Part shown: piece by piece, positions 15,984 through 24,842 of the stretch
Layout of the letters: every line of letters starts with the position of its first letter
How positions within the stretch are numbered: the stretch's first letter is position 1
NCBI RefSeq assembly: GCF_900187855.1
Contig: NZ_FYEG01000003.1
Span: 1 to 64,000 of the forward strand
Length of the DNA stretch: 64,000 nucleotides
Direction of reading: 5' to 3'
Source of the DNA: Actinomyces minihominis
GTDB lineage: Bacteria; Actinomycetota; Actinomycetes; Actinomycetales; Actinomycetaceae
The notes under the pieces: model-generated
What the model was told of the DNA's origin: nothing
The model's database searches: none
The model's input: only the letters and a program-made list of their open reading frames with translations
Translations under genes and position numbers: made by a program

Positions 15984-17882
15984 ATGACGGAACCGCAGTC
16001 CGACCTTCCCGACATTTACTACCCCGATGAAACCACCCTAAAAAATGCAAGGATCAGGGACTGGCAACAGGTTGAGGAGGAAGCGGCAGCAGACCCCGTC
16101 GCCTACTGGGAGAAACGTGCTCGGGAACTGACGTGGTCAAAGCCGTGGACACGCACCCTCGATGACGATGATGCCCCATTCTTCAAGTGGTTCGTCGGCG
16201 GCAAGACCAACATTGTCACCAATGCGATCGACCGCCACCTCGACGGCCCCCACAAGAACAAGCTCGCCCTCCTGTGGCAGTCCGAGGATGGGAAAGAGAC
16301 ACGCACCTTCTCCTACTTCTCCCTCAACCGGGCCGTCACCAAGATGGCCAACGTGCTGAAAGCCCTGGGGGTTCGCAAGGGCGACCGTGTCACCATCTAC
16401 CTGCCGCGCATCCCCGAAGTCTTCTTCGCCATGCTGGCCTGCGCCAAACTGGGCGCCGTCCACTCGGTCATTTTTGCCGGTTTCTCTGCCGACGCACTCA
16501 CCGCCCGCATCGACGACTCTGAGTCCAAAGTGGTCATAACCGCCGATGGTTCCTGGATTAACGGTTCCGTGTTCCCCCTGAAGGACATCGTTGACCAGGC
16601 AGTGCGTTTCTCCCCCACGGTCGAAAACGTCCTCGTCATCAAGCGCACCGGTTCCGAGGTGACCATGGACCCGCTCCGCGACCACTGGTACCACGACCTC
16701 ACAGCCCTGCCCATTGCCCGCGGTGCCTGCGAAACGGTCCAGGTCGACGCGGAGCACCCCCTCTTCATCCTCTACACCTCGGGATCAACGGGGAAGCCGA
16801 AGGCCGTCCTCCACACCCACGGCGGCTACATGGTGGGAACCTATGCGACACTTCGCGACACCTTCGACCTGAATGACGGGGATAGGTACTGGTGCACGGC
16901 AGACGCGGGATGGATCACCGGGCACTCCTACGTCGTCTATGGGCCACTGCTGAACGGGGCGACTTCGTTCATGTACGAGGGCGGACCGTCCTACCCGCAC
17001 CCGGACCGCTGGTGGTCGCTAATCGAACACTACGGAATCACCACCTTCTACACCGCCCCCACCGCCATCCGCTCGCTCATGCGATTCGGGGACGCCTGGG
17101 TGAACCGCCACGACCTCTCCAGCCTGCGCCTGCTCGGCACGGTCGGCGAACCAATCAACCCGGAGGCGTGGCGCTGGTTCTACGAGATTGTCGGCCAGGG
17201 CCGCTGCCCCATCATGGACACCTGGTGGCAAACCGAAACCGGGATGTTCCAGATCGCCGGAGTCCCGGCTATGCCACAGAAACCCGGCTCCGCTGGGAGA
17301 CCCATATTCGGCCAGGTTGCTGAGATCGTCGACGAAAAGGGTGACCCGGTCCCCGATGGAACCGAAGGTTTCCTCACCCTGCTCAACCCCTGGCCGGCAA
17401 TGATGCGCACCCTCTACCGCGATGACCAGCGCTACCTCGACACCTACTGGAACGTCTATGCCGGACGCTACGCCACCGGGGACTCGGCCCGTCGGGACGA
17501 GGACGGCTACTACTGGGTGATCGGACGCACCGACGACATCATCAAGGTCTCGGGACACCGACTGGGAACCGCGGAGGTCGAGTCGGCGATCACCTCCCAC
17601 TCCGCCGTGGCCGAAGCAGCCGCAATCGGACTGCCCCACGAAATCAAGGGGAACGCCATCCACGTCTATGCCGTCCTCAACCCGGGCCACCAGGGCAGCC
17701 GCGAGATGACCGAGGAACTGCGCGCCCATGTCGCCACCCACCTCTCCCCCATAGCCAAACCAGACGAGATCATCTACGTAGAATCCCTACCGAAGACTCG
17801 CTCAGGCAAGATCATGAGGCGGGTTTTGCGTGCCCGCGCCCTCGGTCAAGATGAGGGGGACCTGTCTACACTGGATGGTTAG
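15984..17882 (+). CDS. acs: Acetate--CoA ligase (acetyl-CoA synthetase)
   Basis: This AMP-forming enzyme makes acetyl-CoA from acetate, ATP and CoA. The 632-aa protein has the adenylate-forming signature YTSGSTGKPKAVLHTHGGY, DTWWQTETG for substrate and AMP binding, the hinge YWVIGRTDDIIKVSGHRLG and the C-terminal PKTRSGKIMRR, whose Lys is the usual acetylation site. The ATG at 15984 has AAGGA about 9 bases upstream and gives the normal length; an open frame runs further upstream without similarity. It is divergent from the large helicase-like gene. Confidence 0.96.
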   Translation: MTEPQSDLPDIYYPDETTLKNARIRDWQQVEEEAAADPVAYWEKRARELTWSKPWTRTLDDDDAPFFKWFVGGKTNIVTNAIDRHLDGPHKNKLALLWQSEDGKETRTFSYFSLNRAVTKMANVLKALGVRKGDRVTIYLPRIPEVFFAMLACAKLGAVHSVIFAGFSADALTARIDDSESKVVITADGSWINGSVFPLKDIVDQAVRFSPTVENVLVIKRTGSEVTMDPLRDHWYHDLTALPIARGACETVQVDAEHPLFILYTSGSTGKPKAVLHTHGGYMVGTYATLRDTFDLNDGDRYWCTADAGWITGHSYVVYGPLLNGATSFMYEGGPSYPHPDRWWSLIEHYGITTFYTAPTAIRSLMRFGDAWVNRHDLSSLRLLGTVGEPINPEAWRWFYEIVGQGRCPIMDTWWQTETGMFQIAGVPAMPQKPGSAGRPIFGQVAEIVDEKGDPVPDGTEGFLTLLNPWPAMMRTLYRDDQRYLDTYWNVYAGRYATGDSARRDEDGYYWVIGRTDDIIKVSGHRLGTAEVESAITSHSAVAEAAAIGLPHEIKGNAIHVYAVLNPGHQGSREMTEELRAHVATHLSPIAKPDEIIYVESLPKTRSGKIMRRVLRARALGQDEGDLSTLDG

Positions 17883-17886
17883 AACC

Positions 17887-17909
17887 CCGGAACCCAGGGC
17901 GGGTTCCGG
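17887..17909 (+). terminator. Hairpin after acs
   Basis: A perfect 9-bp stem (CCGGAACCC/GGGTTCCGG) with a 5-base loop starts 5 bases after the acs stop. There is no T-run, so it may be a weak terminator or a stability hairpin ahead of the next gene's GTG at 17932. Confidence 0.45.
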
Positions 17910-17931
17910 ACCACCACGCCAGGGGGTTGCC

Positions 17932-18706
17932 GTGAGCCACGCCAAACCATCCAGACACGTCCCGCAGGCCAAGAGGATCGTCTACGCTCACCGCGGCTCC
18001 AACCAGTTGGCACCACCGACAACTGCCCGCCTTCGAGCTGGCAGTTGTCGGTGGTGCCACCTGGATAGAGACCGATGTTGATATCACCGGAGATGGTGCG
18101 CCCGTCATCATTCACGACTCCTCACTGGACAGGACCACCAACCGAAGAGGCCCCCTCGTCGACCTCGACTCCTCGGAACTGGATACGGTCGACGCGGGCG
18201 CCTGGTTCGCCCCCGCCTACCAGGGGGTCCGGCTCCCGAGGCTCGCCGAACTCATCGACTTCATCAACGACAGGGCCATCAACGCCAACATTGAACTGAA
18301 GTCCCACGAATCCGGTGAAGCGGGGACCAGCCAACTCATCGATGCGGTCATCAAGGAACTGGCTCGCCTCGACCCCGAGCGAGAGATCATCATCTCCTCC
18401 TTTTCACCGCTCGTCCTCGACCGCTTCCATCAGAGGGCGCCCGAGTACACGATTGCGATGCTGTGGACTAAAGAAACTCTCGGTCCGGACTGGCTGTCAG
18501 TACTCGAGATGGTTGGCGCCACCTACGCTCACCTTGAGAATGAAGGACTCACCGAGGCCATAGTCAAGGCGATTACCTCCGCGGGCTACGGGGTGAGCGT
18601 CTGGACAGTGAACGATCGCGCCCGGGCCAACGAGCTTTTCAACTGGGGCTGCACCGGGATCTTCAGCGATGTCGCCACCCACATGCTCGACTTTCAGCAG
18701 GTGTGA
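17932..18706 (+). pseudogene. Glycerophosphodiester phosphodiesterase, frameshifted
   Basis: Reading from GTG 17932 (AGGGGG 6 bases upstream) gives the GDPD start RIVYAHRGSNQLAP and then runs off-frame to a stop at 18081. The rest of the domain lies in the +2 frame from about 18020: LPAFELAVVGGATWIETDVD, VIIHDSSLDRTTN, NIELKSHE, IIISSFSPLVLDRF and GVSVWTVND, ending at 18706. Compared with the usual APENTLPAFE, two bases are missing, exactly inside the left arm of a 20-bp perfect inverted repeat. An intact gene would make about 257 residues and hydrolyse glycerophosphodiesters to glycerol-3-phosphate. This may be a real null allele or an assembly artefact. Confidence 0.85.
18008..18059. repeat. 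Perfect 20-bp inverted repeat with 12-base loop inside GDPD
   Basis: Left arm 18008-18027 and right arm 18040-18059 are exact reverse complements. The right arm codes normal GDPD sequence (LAVVGGA). The left arm replaces what should code A-P-E-N-T. This is the signature of templated quasipalindrome correction. Confidence 0.9.
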
Positions 18707-18709
18707 CGA

Positions 18710-19972
18710 CTAGTTGATGTCATCGAGCTGCGCGGCGGACTCCGGAGGGGTTGCCAGAAGGGCCATCTCACGCTTGCGTACCGCGATGGTCAGCGAGAAC
18801 ATGACGACTAGAAGCGCTACCGCCCAGGTGAAAATATAGAAAATCTGGTGGTCAACCATCGCGTTCCAACCCCCCTGGTCAAGCCCGGCAACGACGTGGG
18901 CCCAACCCTTCTGGGTGTCGAGCCCCTCGGTGAGGGCGGTGGTAAACGGATCGGTTCCGGAGGGAACCAAACCACCAAGGACCTGCGCTATGTACTCATT
19001 GGAGAGCGCGTGGGCCAGTTTGCCTGGGGTCAGACCAACCAGTCCGAGAACGGTGACAATGCTGGCGAACAGGGTTGGAGGAAGGACGGTCTTGACATAG
19101 AGGTTCTTCTCGCCCGCCGCGATACTGACAACCGAAATCACCTCACCAATCAGGAAGCCGTAGACGGCCCCGGCGGTTGAGATGTCGAGAAGGAGCGCCG
19201 GTGACACCGAGTCGAGGAGTGCCATTCCAAGCGGACTGAACTGTCCTGTAGAAAGCGGGACGACCACGAGGGGAATCAGAGTACCCACGAAAACACCGCC
19301 GGCAGCTCCGAATCCGGCCCAGGTACCCAGGCTGACCGCCACCTGCGACAGGGTGATGCCGCTCGCGGTACCGCGGCGCAACTGCAGCAGGGAGACGATG
19401 ACGATGGTGAGGATGTAGGCGACAGTCCAGCAGGTCGCCACCAGAAGGGTGTAGAAACCAACCGCGTGGGAAAGGAAATCCGAGGTTTCGTTTCCCCTGA
19501 CATTCATCAGAATCGAAGCGCCCAGGACCCCCACCACACCCGGAAAGATAACCAGCACCGCGCCGATGTTGACGACCTTGTTGATATGGGTTGCCTCGGT
19601 GCGGTCCTCAGCCCGAAACTCGCTTGTGTCCAGCGACTCCCAGTTCGGCAGGGCAACCCGCTTGGCAAATCTCAGGTGTTTCCTAATTAGTCTGAGGTCG
19701 TTGCCGTGGCCCTGATTGAGCAGGATGAGGGCGGCCCACAGAGCCAGGCCCACCAGGACCAGACCCCCGAAGATCCACAGCATGGCGGCCGGCGCGATGG
19801 TTCCGCTGAGCAGGGCCCAGAAAACCATTGCGGCCGAAATGATGAACGAAATCAAACCAAGTACCGCGTAGACCCGGCGCCGGCTGCTGCGCTTCTCCCG
19901 GTGGGAAAGCACCGCGCACAACAGACTCAGCCCCAGGAAAATGGCTGACAGACTCACGGCCCAACTACTCAT
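18710..19972 (-). CDS. Polytopic membrane protein of unknown family
   Basis: The 420-aa protein has about nine or ten hydrophobic segments. Pairs lie at residues 5-65, with one near 72-90, before a basic cytoplasmic loop (LIRKHLRFAKRVALPNWESLD). Further segments follow at about 135-210, 225-255, 260-285 and 300-330, and one near the C-terminus at 385-408. I do not recognise the family. It has no signal peptide, no transporter signature and no catalytic motif that I can see. It ends 4 bases from the GDPD pseudogene stop (convergent) and has LLM oxidoreductase upstream on the same strand. Confidence 0.7.
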   Translation of the reverse strand: MSSWAVSLSAIFLGLSLLCAVLSHREKRSSRRRVYAVLGLISFIISAAMVFWALLSGTIAPAAMLWIFGGLVLVGLALWAALILLNQGHGNDLRLIRKHLRFAKRVALPNWESLDTSEFRAEDRTEATHINKVVNIGAVLVIFPGVVGVLGASILMNVRGNETSDFLSHAVGFYTLLVATCWTVAYILTIVIVSLLQLRRGTASGITLSQVAVSLGTWAGFGAAGGVFVGTLIPLVVVPLSTGQFSPLGMALLDSVSPALLLDISTAGAVYGFLIGEVISVVSIAAGEKNLYVKTVLPPTLFASIVTVLGLVGLTPGKLAHALSNEYIAQVLGGLVPSGTDPFTTALTEGLDTQKGWAHVVAGLDQGGWNAMVDHQIFYIFTWAVALLVVMFSLTIAVRKREMALLATPPESAAQLDDIN

Positions 19973-20022
19973 AGGCCAACCCTAAGTCACGGGCAGACCG
20001 CTCGCAGGGGCGGAACAGCCCC

Positions 20023-21081
20023 TCACAGCAGGTGCTCGGCCAGCAGTTGAACGGTCCTCTCCCGGTTTCTAGCCTGCTCCATGGGGTCGCCAGCATATGC
20101 CCCCGCGACAGGACTGATCATTAGCTCATTCGCCCCGACCTCTCCCGCGAGATTGAGGAGGCGCTTCGACACCGTCTTGGCGTCACCTACGAACAGGAAT
20201 GGCTCACCCATGTTGCGGTGCGCTACCTCGGCTGCGGTCCAGGCGTAGCCCTCTAGCTCTTCTACTGGGCGCTGCGGTTCCATCTTGCCCCCGGTGCGCA
20301 GTCGCGCGCTCTGCAGCCTGTAGGCGAGGGCGAGCCGCTCGGCCTCATCAGCGGTTTCCCCCACCACCACGTTCACCGGAATCAGTGTGGTCGGCTCTGG
20401 GAACTGGTCGGACGGGTGGTAGCTATCCCGGTAGATCTGCAGGATCTGCGCCATGCCGGGAATGCCAAAGTGGTTGGCAAAGACGTAGGGCAGCCCCATC
20501 TGAGCCGCCAGCTGGGCGGAGTGTGCCGAGGAGCCCAGCAACCACAGGTCCACTGCTGAGGTTGGGGCCGGAGTGGCCTGGATGTCATAGCGCCTGCCGC
20601 CGACATCGAGGGCAACCGCTTGTCCAAGTGGGGTTACTCCGGAGCCCAGCATCTCCCTCAACAGGGTGACGTCATTGGCGTAGTTCTGTACGCCGTCCCC
20701 GGGAAGTCCCTGGCGCAGAATGGCAGCGGTGAGCTGGTCACTGCCGGGGGCTCGCCCGAGCCCCAGGTCGATCCGACCGGGATACATCGCCGCGAGCAGC
20801 GCGAACTGCTCCGCAACGGAGAACGGGGCGTGGTTCGCCAGCATCACGCCGCCGGATCCAAAGTGAATCTGTTCCGTCCCTTCTGCGAGATAGGGGATCA
20901 GAACCGCGGGCACCGTCGACGCGATGGGATCAATATTGTGGTGCTCTGCCACCCAGTAGCGCGTGTAGCCCAGGCGGTCTGCAAGGCGGGCAAGCTGGCG
21001 GCTGGACTGCAGTGTCTGGGCTGTCGTCTGCCCGCTGCGAAGTGGAATGAGGTCGAGAATACTGAGCTTGATGTCTGTCAT
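20023..21081 (-). CDS. LLM class flavin-dependent oxidoreductase
   Basis: This 352-aa member of the bacterial luciferase-like monooxygenase family has a TIM-barrel fold and uses reduced flavin. Motifs include LDLIPLRSG at the N-terminus, LGYTRYWVAEHHN, IHFGSGGVMLANHAPFSVAEQFALL, YPGRIDLGLGRAPGSD and VVVGETADEAERLA near 240, all typical of the single-subunit MsnO8-like subgroup. The substrate cannot be read from sequence. It stands 50 bases upstream of the unknown membrane protein gene on the same strand and could be co-transcribed with it. Confidence 0.9.
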   Translation of the reverse strand: MTDIKLSILDLIPLRSGQTTAQTLQSSRQLARLADRLGYTRYWVAEHHNIDPIASTVPAVLIPYLAEGTEQIHFGSGGVMLANHAPFSVAEQFALLAAMYPGRIDLGLGRAPGSDQLTAAILRQGLPGDGVQNYANDVTLLREMLGSGVTPLGQAVALDVGGRRYDIQATPAPTSAVDLWLLGSSAHSAQLAAQMGLPYVFANHFGIPGMAQILQIYRDSYHPSDQFPEPTTLIPVNVVVGETADEAERLALAYRLQSARLRTGGKMEPQRPVEELEGYAWTAAEVAHRNMGEPFLFVGDAKTVSKRLLNLAGEVGANELMISPVAGAYAGDPMEQARNRERTVQLLAEHLL

Positions 21082-21251
21082 TCCCCCAGCGTATCCAGCC
21101 TTCCCCAGAGCTGCTCCGGGGCTTAGCTACCAGCCGAGCAGGTAGTCGACTCTCTCATGAAACCACTCCCGTCCTCACATGTTCTTCACATATTCACCTG
21201 GAATGTTGGTGCCCAACACAATCGAAAAGCAGCGAGATATTTGGAGTGACT

Positions 21252-21863
21252 GTGGACTGGACATTTCTAGTAGCCGACCTGGTGCTGATCAGCATCCTGG
21301 TTCTGGGTCTCTATCGTCGTCGTCACGGGCGCAAAGACCTGGTCATTGCACTCTACGGGTCAAATGTTGGCGTGATGATCGTGGCATTTGCTCTGCAGGA
21401 TGTCTCTGCGACCACTTCGGTTGGGGTTGGCCTGGGACTCTTCGGCGTTCTCTCCATCATCCGTCTGCGTTCGACTGAACTGGAGCAGTACGACGTAGCC
21501 TACTACTTCTCCGCCCTCGCCATGGGACTGCTGGCCGGGCTTAACGTCGGAGTCTGGTGGGTTTCCTGTGGTCTTATGGCCCTGCCTATTCTGATCCTCG
21601 GCCTGGTTGACTCGCCCCACTTCATGCCCGGATCTCGCCGCCAACGCGTCACCCTGGACGAAGCAGTGTGCCGTGAGGGCCTGCTGCGAGCACAGCTCAC
21701 CGAGATCCTCCAGGCGCAGGTGACCCAGATCAGCGTGGTCCAGACCGACCTCGTCCAAGACAAAACGATTGTCGATGTCGTCTACAGGGTCAACCCCAGG
21801 ACGGTCGAGAAGCAATCTGCACCAGCCAGTGGATACTCACCCGATGTGGTGAGCCATGCCTGA
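21252..21863 (+). CDS. DUF4956 family membrane protein
   Basis: The roughly 203-aa protein has four membrane segments in its first 120 residues and a cytoplasmic ferredoxin-like tail (RAQLTEILQAQVTQISVVQTDLVQDKTIVDVVYRV). The signature GLGLFGVLSIIRLRSTEL is that of DUF4956 proteins, which are regularly encoded next to VTC polyphosphate-polymerase genes. That is the case here: its stop overlaps the VTC start by 8 bases. GTG 21252 has GGAG 5 bases upstream; GTG 21246 is an alternative. With the VTC partner truncated, its role here is doubtful. Confidence 0.85.
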   Translation: MDWTFLVADLVLISILVLGLYRRRHGRKDLVIALYGSNVGVMIVAFALQDVSATTSVGVGLGLFGVLSIIRLRSTELEQYDVAYYFSALAMGLLAGLNVGVWWVSCGLMALPILILGLVDSPHFMPGSRRQRVTLDEAVCREGLLRAQLTEILQAQVTQISVVQTDLVQDKTIVDVVYRVNPRTVEKQSAPASGYSPDVVSHA

Positions 21864-22186
21864 CCAACTTGATCTTGCAGCTTGGGAGTTACCGCCCGTT
21901 AGCCTGGACGAACTCAACGCCGAGGCCGCACTTCAGACCCGTCATGACCGCAAGTACCTGCTGAACGCGAACGAAGCTCTGCACCTGCTGCGTTGGATCG
22001 CCTCCGACGAGCGCATCGATAACCCCCGGGTCGTGGAACACCTTTGGCTCCGCTCCCACAACTATGCCTCCACCTACTTTGATACGTCCTCGTTGCAGTG
22101 CTACCGAATGGGCCTGCAGCGTTCTCCCCATCGGTTCAAGGTCCGCAGCCGCACCTACGTTGACTCCGCGGTGACGTTCCTTTCAG
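21856..22186 (+). pseudogene. VTC-domain polyphosphate polymerase, 3'-truncated
   Basis: The first 108 or so residues are a clear VTC domain start: TRHDRKYLLN, SHNYASTYFDTSSLQCYRMGLQR and FKVRSRTYVDSAVTFL, including the basic tunnel residues that bind triphosphate. VTC domains normally run about 220-250 residues. Here similarity stops after TFL, near base 22182, and the frame reads unrelated sequence to a stop at 22257 (133 codons). Immediately after the break lies the tail of a histidine kinase gene in another frame. A deletion has removed the rest of this gene. The tunnel enzyme cannot be complete, so polyphosphate synthesis from this locus is lost. Confidence 0.85.
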
Positions 22187-22492
22187 AAGCACACCCCGGG
22201 TGGGACACATGTCGAAACATCATTGACGGTGCAAGACGGCAGTTTGGCGGTACTTAGAGTCGCCAATGATGGGCCTTCTATTAGCCCTGAACTGCAGGAA
22301 AGAGTCTTCGACAGGTTCGTCCGCTCAGACTTGGCACGATCCACCCTGCAGGGCTCAACCGGACTTGGCCTCTCAATAGTCCGTTCTGTAGCCCGGACCC
22401 ACGGGGGAGACGCCTCTGTTGGCACCGAGGGATCGTGGACCATTTTTGAGCTAACTCTGCCTCTGTCCCGAAAGGGCGGATCGACCACCTAG
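22181..22492 (+). pseudogene. Histidine kinase C-terminal remnant (HATPase_c)
   Basis: In frame with base 22181 the sequence reads QKHTPGGTHVE (end of the N-box), VANDGPSI (G1 box), ERVFDRFVRSD (F box) and GSTGLGLSIVRSVARTHGG (G2 box), finishing LPLSRKG at 22492. This is the last 100 residues of a sensor kinase ATPase domain. The sensor, HAMP and dimerisation parts are missing because the VTC gene is joined directly upstream. No start codon or ribosome site serves the fragment convincingly. The stop overlaps the siderophore-interacting protein gene by 4 bases (convergent). Confidence 0.85.
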
Positions 22493-23310
22493 TCGGGATC
22501 GCTGGGGTCGAGTGGAGCATGGTGATCCAGCTCAGCCACCCCCTGCTTCCAGTACCCCTGTGCGTCCATATGCACCTTCGGTAGGTTGAGTTCACGGCGC
22601 AGGTAGCGACGCAGCGGCGCAATGAGACCCGCTTCCCCCGCGAGGAACACAAAGGTGCCCTCGTCAAAGCTCAGTCCCCGCAGCTCATCCGCTACCTCTT
22701 CGGCCCTACCCTCACCTGCAAACCAGCGCAGATCTGCCGGCAGATCATCGGGGAAGTAGGCGAAATCCTTCGGGTTCGCAGCTACCAGAAGCGCTGTCAC
22801 CGGAACCGAGGTAGGAGTTCCATCAATCCAGCGCAGAGCAGCTGAGAAAGCCGACTCATCAGCGACAATCACCATGCTTCTGATGTTGTCGGGAGGCAGA
22901 TGTGAACCTCGCGGACCAGCTACAGCGAGCTGATCCCCCTTCTCAGCACGCGCTGCCCAAGCGGAGGCAGGGCCCTTATCCCCATGGAGAACGAAGTCGA
23001 TGTCCAGCTCCCCCGATTCACTTCGATACTCGTGAGGCGTGTAATCGCGAGCGATTATCTCTCCCTCTTCGGGGCGCCGGATTCCTTCAGCCGTGACAAC
23101 CGGGGTCGTCAATGTGCCCGATGCGTCGGGAAAGAAAAGCTTGACGTGATCGGCCGGACCAAGGGAGGTAAAACCGGCTAGCTCATCCCCCACCAGCGTG
23201 ATCCGTACCAGGTGTGGGGTGAGTTGGGTCTTTCGCGCCACCTCGAGGTGACGAACTGCAAGCGGGTGACGGACTCGTTCGCGGGTAATAGAAGAAGCAG
23301 CTTCAGGCAC
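22489..23310 (-). CDS. Siderophore-interacting protein (FAD ferric reductase)
   Basis: The 273-aa protein belongs to the ViuB/SIP family that reduces ferric siderophores in the cytoplasm. It has an FAD-binding barrel (HLVRITLVGDELAGF, DYTPHEYR), GPRGSH, and a Rossmann-like NAD(P)H half with VIVADESAFSAALRWID and FVFLAGEAGLIAPLRRYLR. The GTG start at 23310 is preceded by GAAAGGAAC. An IdeR/DtxR operator lies 72 bases upstream of the start, so it should be induced by iron starvation. The matching regulator is encoded at 25839-26555. No siderophore transporter is adjacent. Confidence 0.93.
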   Translation of the reverse strand: MPEAASSITRERVRHPLAVRHLEVARKTQLTPHLVRITLVGDELAGFTSLGPADHVKLFFPDASGTLTTPVVTAEGIRRPEEGEIIARDYTPHEYRSESGELDIDFVLHGDKGPASAWAARAEKGDQLAVAGPRGSHLPPDNIRSMVIVADESAFSAALRWIDGTPTSVPVTALLVAANPKDFAYFPDDLPADLRWFAGEGRAEEVADELRGLSFDEGTFVFLAGEAGLIAPLRRYLRRELNLPKVHMDAQGYWKQGVAELDHHAPLDPSDPD

Positions 23311-23381
23311 ACCGGTTCCTTTCAGAAGACGCAGGGAGAAGAACCCTGGAGGGCTGGAGGCCGAAGCCTGCCCGGAAAGTA

Positions 23382-23400
23382 TTAGGTAAGCATAACCTAA
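23382..23400 (-). promoter_or_regulatory. IdeR/DtxR iron box
   Basis: The 19-bp site TTAGGTAAGCATAACCTAA matches the DtxR consensus at 16 of 19 positions and is nearly palindromic. A third half-site (ACCTAA) follows directly to 23405, so two dimers may bind. It sits in the promoter region of the siderophore-interacting protein gene. Confidence 0.88.
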
Positions 23401-23556
23401 CCTAATTCTTCAGTGCCTTTTTGAGCGCAGACCCTCGCATCTCAATACGACAAGACGGAAAGGAATCTACTTCGACCATCGGAAGACGGGGAGCAATGCA
23501 AGGCAACTTCGTCGACGCCTCTGCAGGCTTACTGGTGAGGCGCCACGCCACAACTG

Positions 23557-23629
23557 TGCCCTCGATACGATTCGAACGTACGACACCCACTTTAGGAGAG
23601 TGGTGCTCTATCCCCTGAGCTACGAGGGC
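23557..23629 (-). tRNA. tRNA-Arg (anticodon CCT)
   Basis: The minus strand folds as acceptor GCCCTCG/CGAGGGC, D-arm GCTC...GAGC, anticodon stem CCACT/AGTGG with loop CTCCTAA (anticodon CCT, reading AGG) and T-arm GTACG-TTCGAAT-CGTAT. The discriminator is A and CCA is not encoded. Length 73. Confidence 0.95.
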
Positions 23630-23727
23630 GGGAAAAGCAGGATTCATAATACCCCACCACCCAGTGCATCATTAATCAGGGTAGCGAGGAGATGATCACG
23701 CACCTTCGGAGAGCATGCGCCACTCCC

Positions 23728-24654
23728 CTAGCGGCGCTCCCAAGCCTGGGCCGGCCCTGGGTTCCTATCCCGGTGGCGCGAAGGGACTGTCATCACCGGA
23801 CAGGTCGAGTGGTGCAGAACCGTCTGGGAGGTTGAGCCGAGCAGCATTCCTGCGAACCCGCCCCGTCCACGAGTACCAACCACGACAAGATCAACAGCCG
23901 TCGAGAATTCTGTCAGCAGTGCCGCGGGGCTGCCGTCGAGGGCATGCCTTGCCACCCGCACCTCACGATCCTCAACCGCATCAGCAATAGCCGCATCCAA
24001 ACTTGCCATTACTTCGGCCATCATGCTCTGACGGTTGATTGCGGGGGGAACCCATCCCATCATTCCCCCACCCGTTGCGATGGGAATGGCTGTGACAACT
24101 GTCAGGTCAGCGTCCCACAGGACGGCCTCATCAACCGCCTTCTTCAGCGCACTGGAGGCCATATCTGAGCCATCTGTTCCCACAACGATACGACGCACCG
24201 GAAGGAACGGCTTTCCAGACCTGTGAGGCGGAACCACGACAACAGGGCACCTGGCATGAGCAGGAACCGACGAGGAAACCGAACCTAGAAGACGATCGGC
24301 AAAACCGCCCCCACCCTTGGAGCCAATGACGACCAAATCGGCCTTATCTGACAGCTCGACGAGGACCGAGGACGGATCACCAACCTCCACCTGGGTCGTG
24401 ACCGGGACTCCCGAAGGGACTGCCACGGCGGCCGCGTCTTGAACAACCCTTTCAGCCCCGAGCCGCAGTGCGGCATCATCCATCACAGCTAGACCACCAT
24501 CGAGGGCGGCTGCGGAGTACGAGGCGATGGCATATGCACAGACGATCCTCACCGTGGACTCCGTGCGTTCAGCATGGGCAACCGCCCACCTCACAGCATC
24601 AAGTGCCTCATCGGATCCGTCGACACCGACCACTAGTTCTTGGATGTGTGCCAT
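23728..24654 (-). CDS. Universal stress protein, tandem UspA domains
   Basis: The 308-aa protein contains two UspA folds, about residues 1-145 and 152-300. Each has the ATP-binding signature G-2x-G-9x-G(S/T): IGSKGGGGFADRLLGS in the first and VGTRGRGGFAGMLLGS in the second, so both halves should bind ATP. Tandem proteins of this size are typical of actinobacteria and often respond to hypoxia or stationary phase. The start at MAHIQELVVGVDGS fits the fold; 26 more in-frame codons upstream look non-coding. It is followed closely by tRNA-Arg. Confidence 0.92.
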   Translation of the reverse strand: MAHIQELVVGVDGSDEALDAVRWAVAHAERTESTVRIVCAYAIASYSAAALDGGLAVMDDAALRLGAERVVQDAAAVAVPSGVPVTTQVEVGDPSSVLVELSDKADLVVIGSKGGGGFADRLLGSVSSSVPAHARCPVVVVPPHRSGKPFLPVRRIVVGTDGSDMASSALKKAVDEAVLWDADLTVVTAIPIATGGGMMGWVPPAINRQSMMAEVMASLDAAIADAVEDREVRVARHALDGSPAALLTEFSTAVDLVVVGTRGRGGFAGMLLGSTSQTVLHHSTCPVMTVPSRHRDRNPGPAQAWERR

Positions 24655-24767
24655 CGCTACTTCGCCCCTCAGGTTTTTGCCACTGCACGGTTGTGCACAT
24701 ACCCCCATTCTGCCCCAAGTGGTACCCGTCACAAAGTCGAAACCGCAGGTGCCGGTCGATGCAGATG

Positions 24768-24804
24768 ACTTAAAAGCAAACGTGCCAGGTAGTTACCCGG
24801 CACG
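24768..24804 (-). terminator. Intrinsic terminator of the NlpC/P60 gene
   Basis: On the minus strand, 39 bases after the stop, the arms CGTGCC and GGTA pair with TACC and GGCACG (one mismatch), followed by a T-rich tract TTTGCTTTTAAG. This is a good rho-independent terminator. Confidence 0.75.
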
Positions 24805-24842
24805 AGTGCTCATTCACAAATCGCAGACGCGAAAGGACCGCC

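Noticed and set aside
17019-17741. 240-codon minus-strand frame inside acs
   Set aside because: Gly/Val/Asp-rich shadow of the acetyl-CoA synthetase gene.
18458-18706. Independent small gene at the end of GDPD
   Set aside because: It is the in-frame C-terminal part of the GDPD domain after the shift, not a separate gene.
23402-23647. 81-codon minus-strand frame over tRNA-Arg
   Set aside because: It overlaps a well-folded tRNA gene and has no similarity or start signal.
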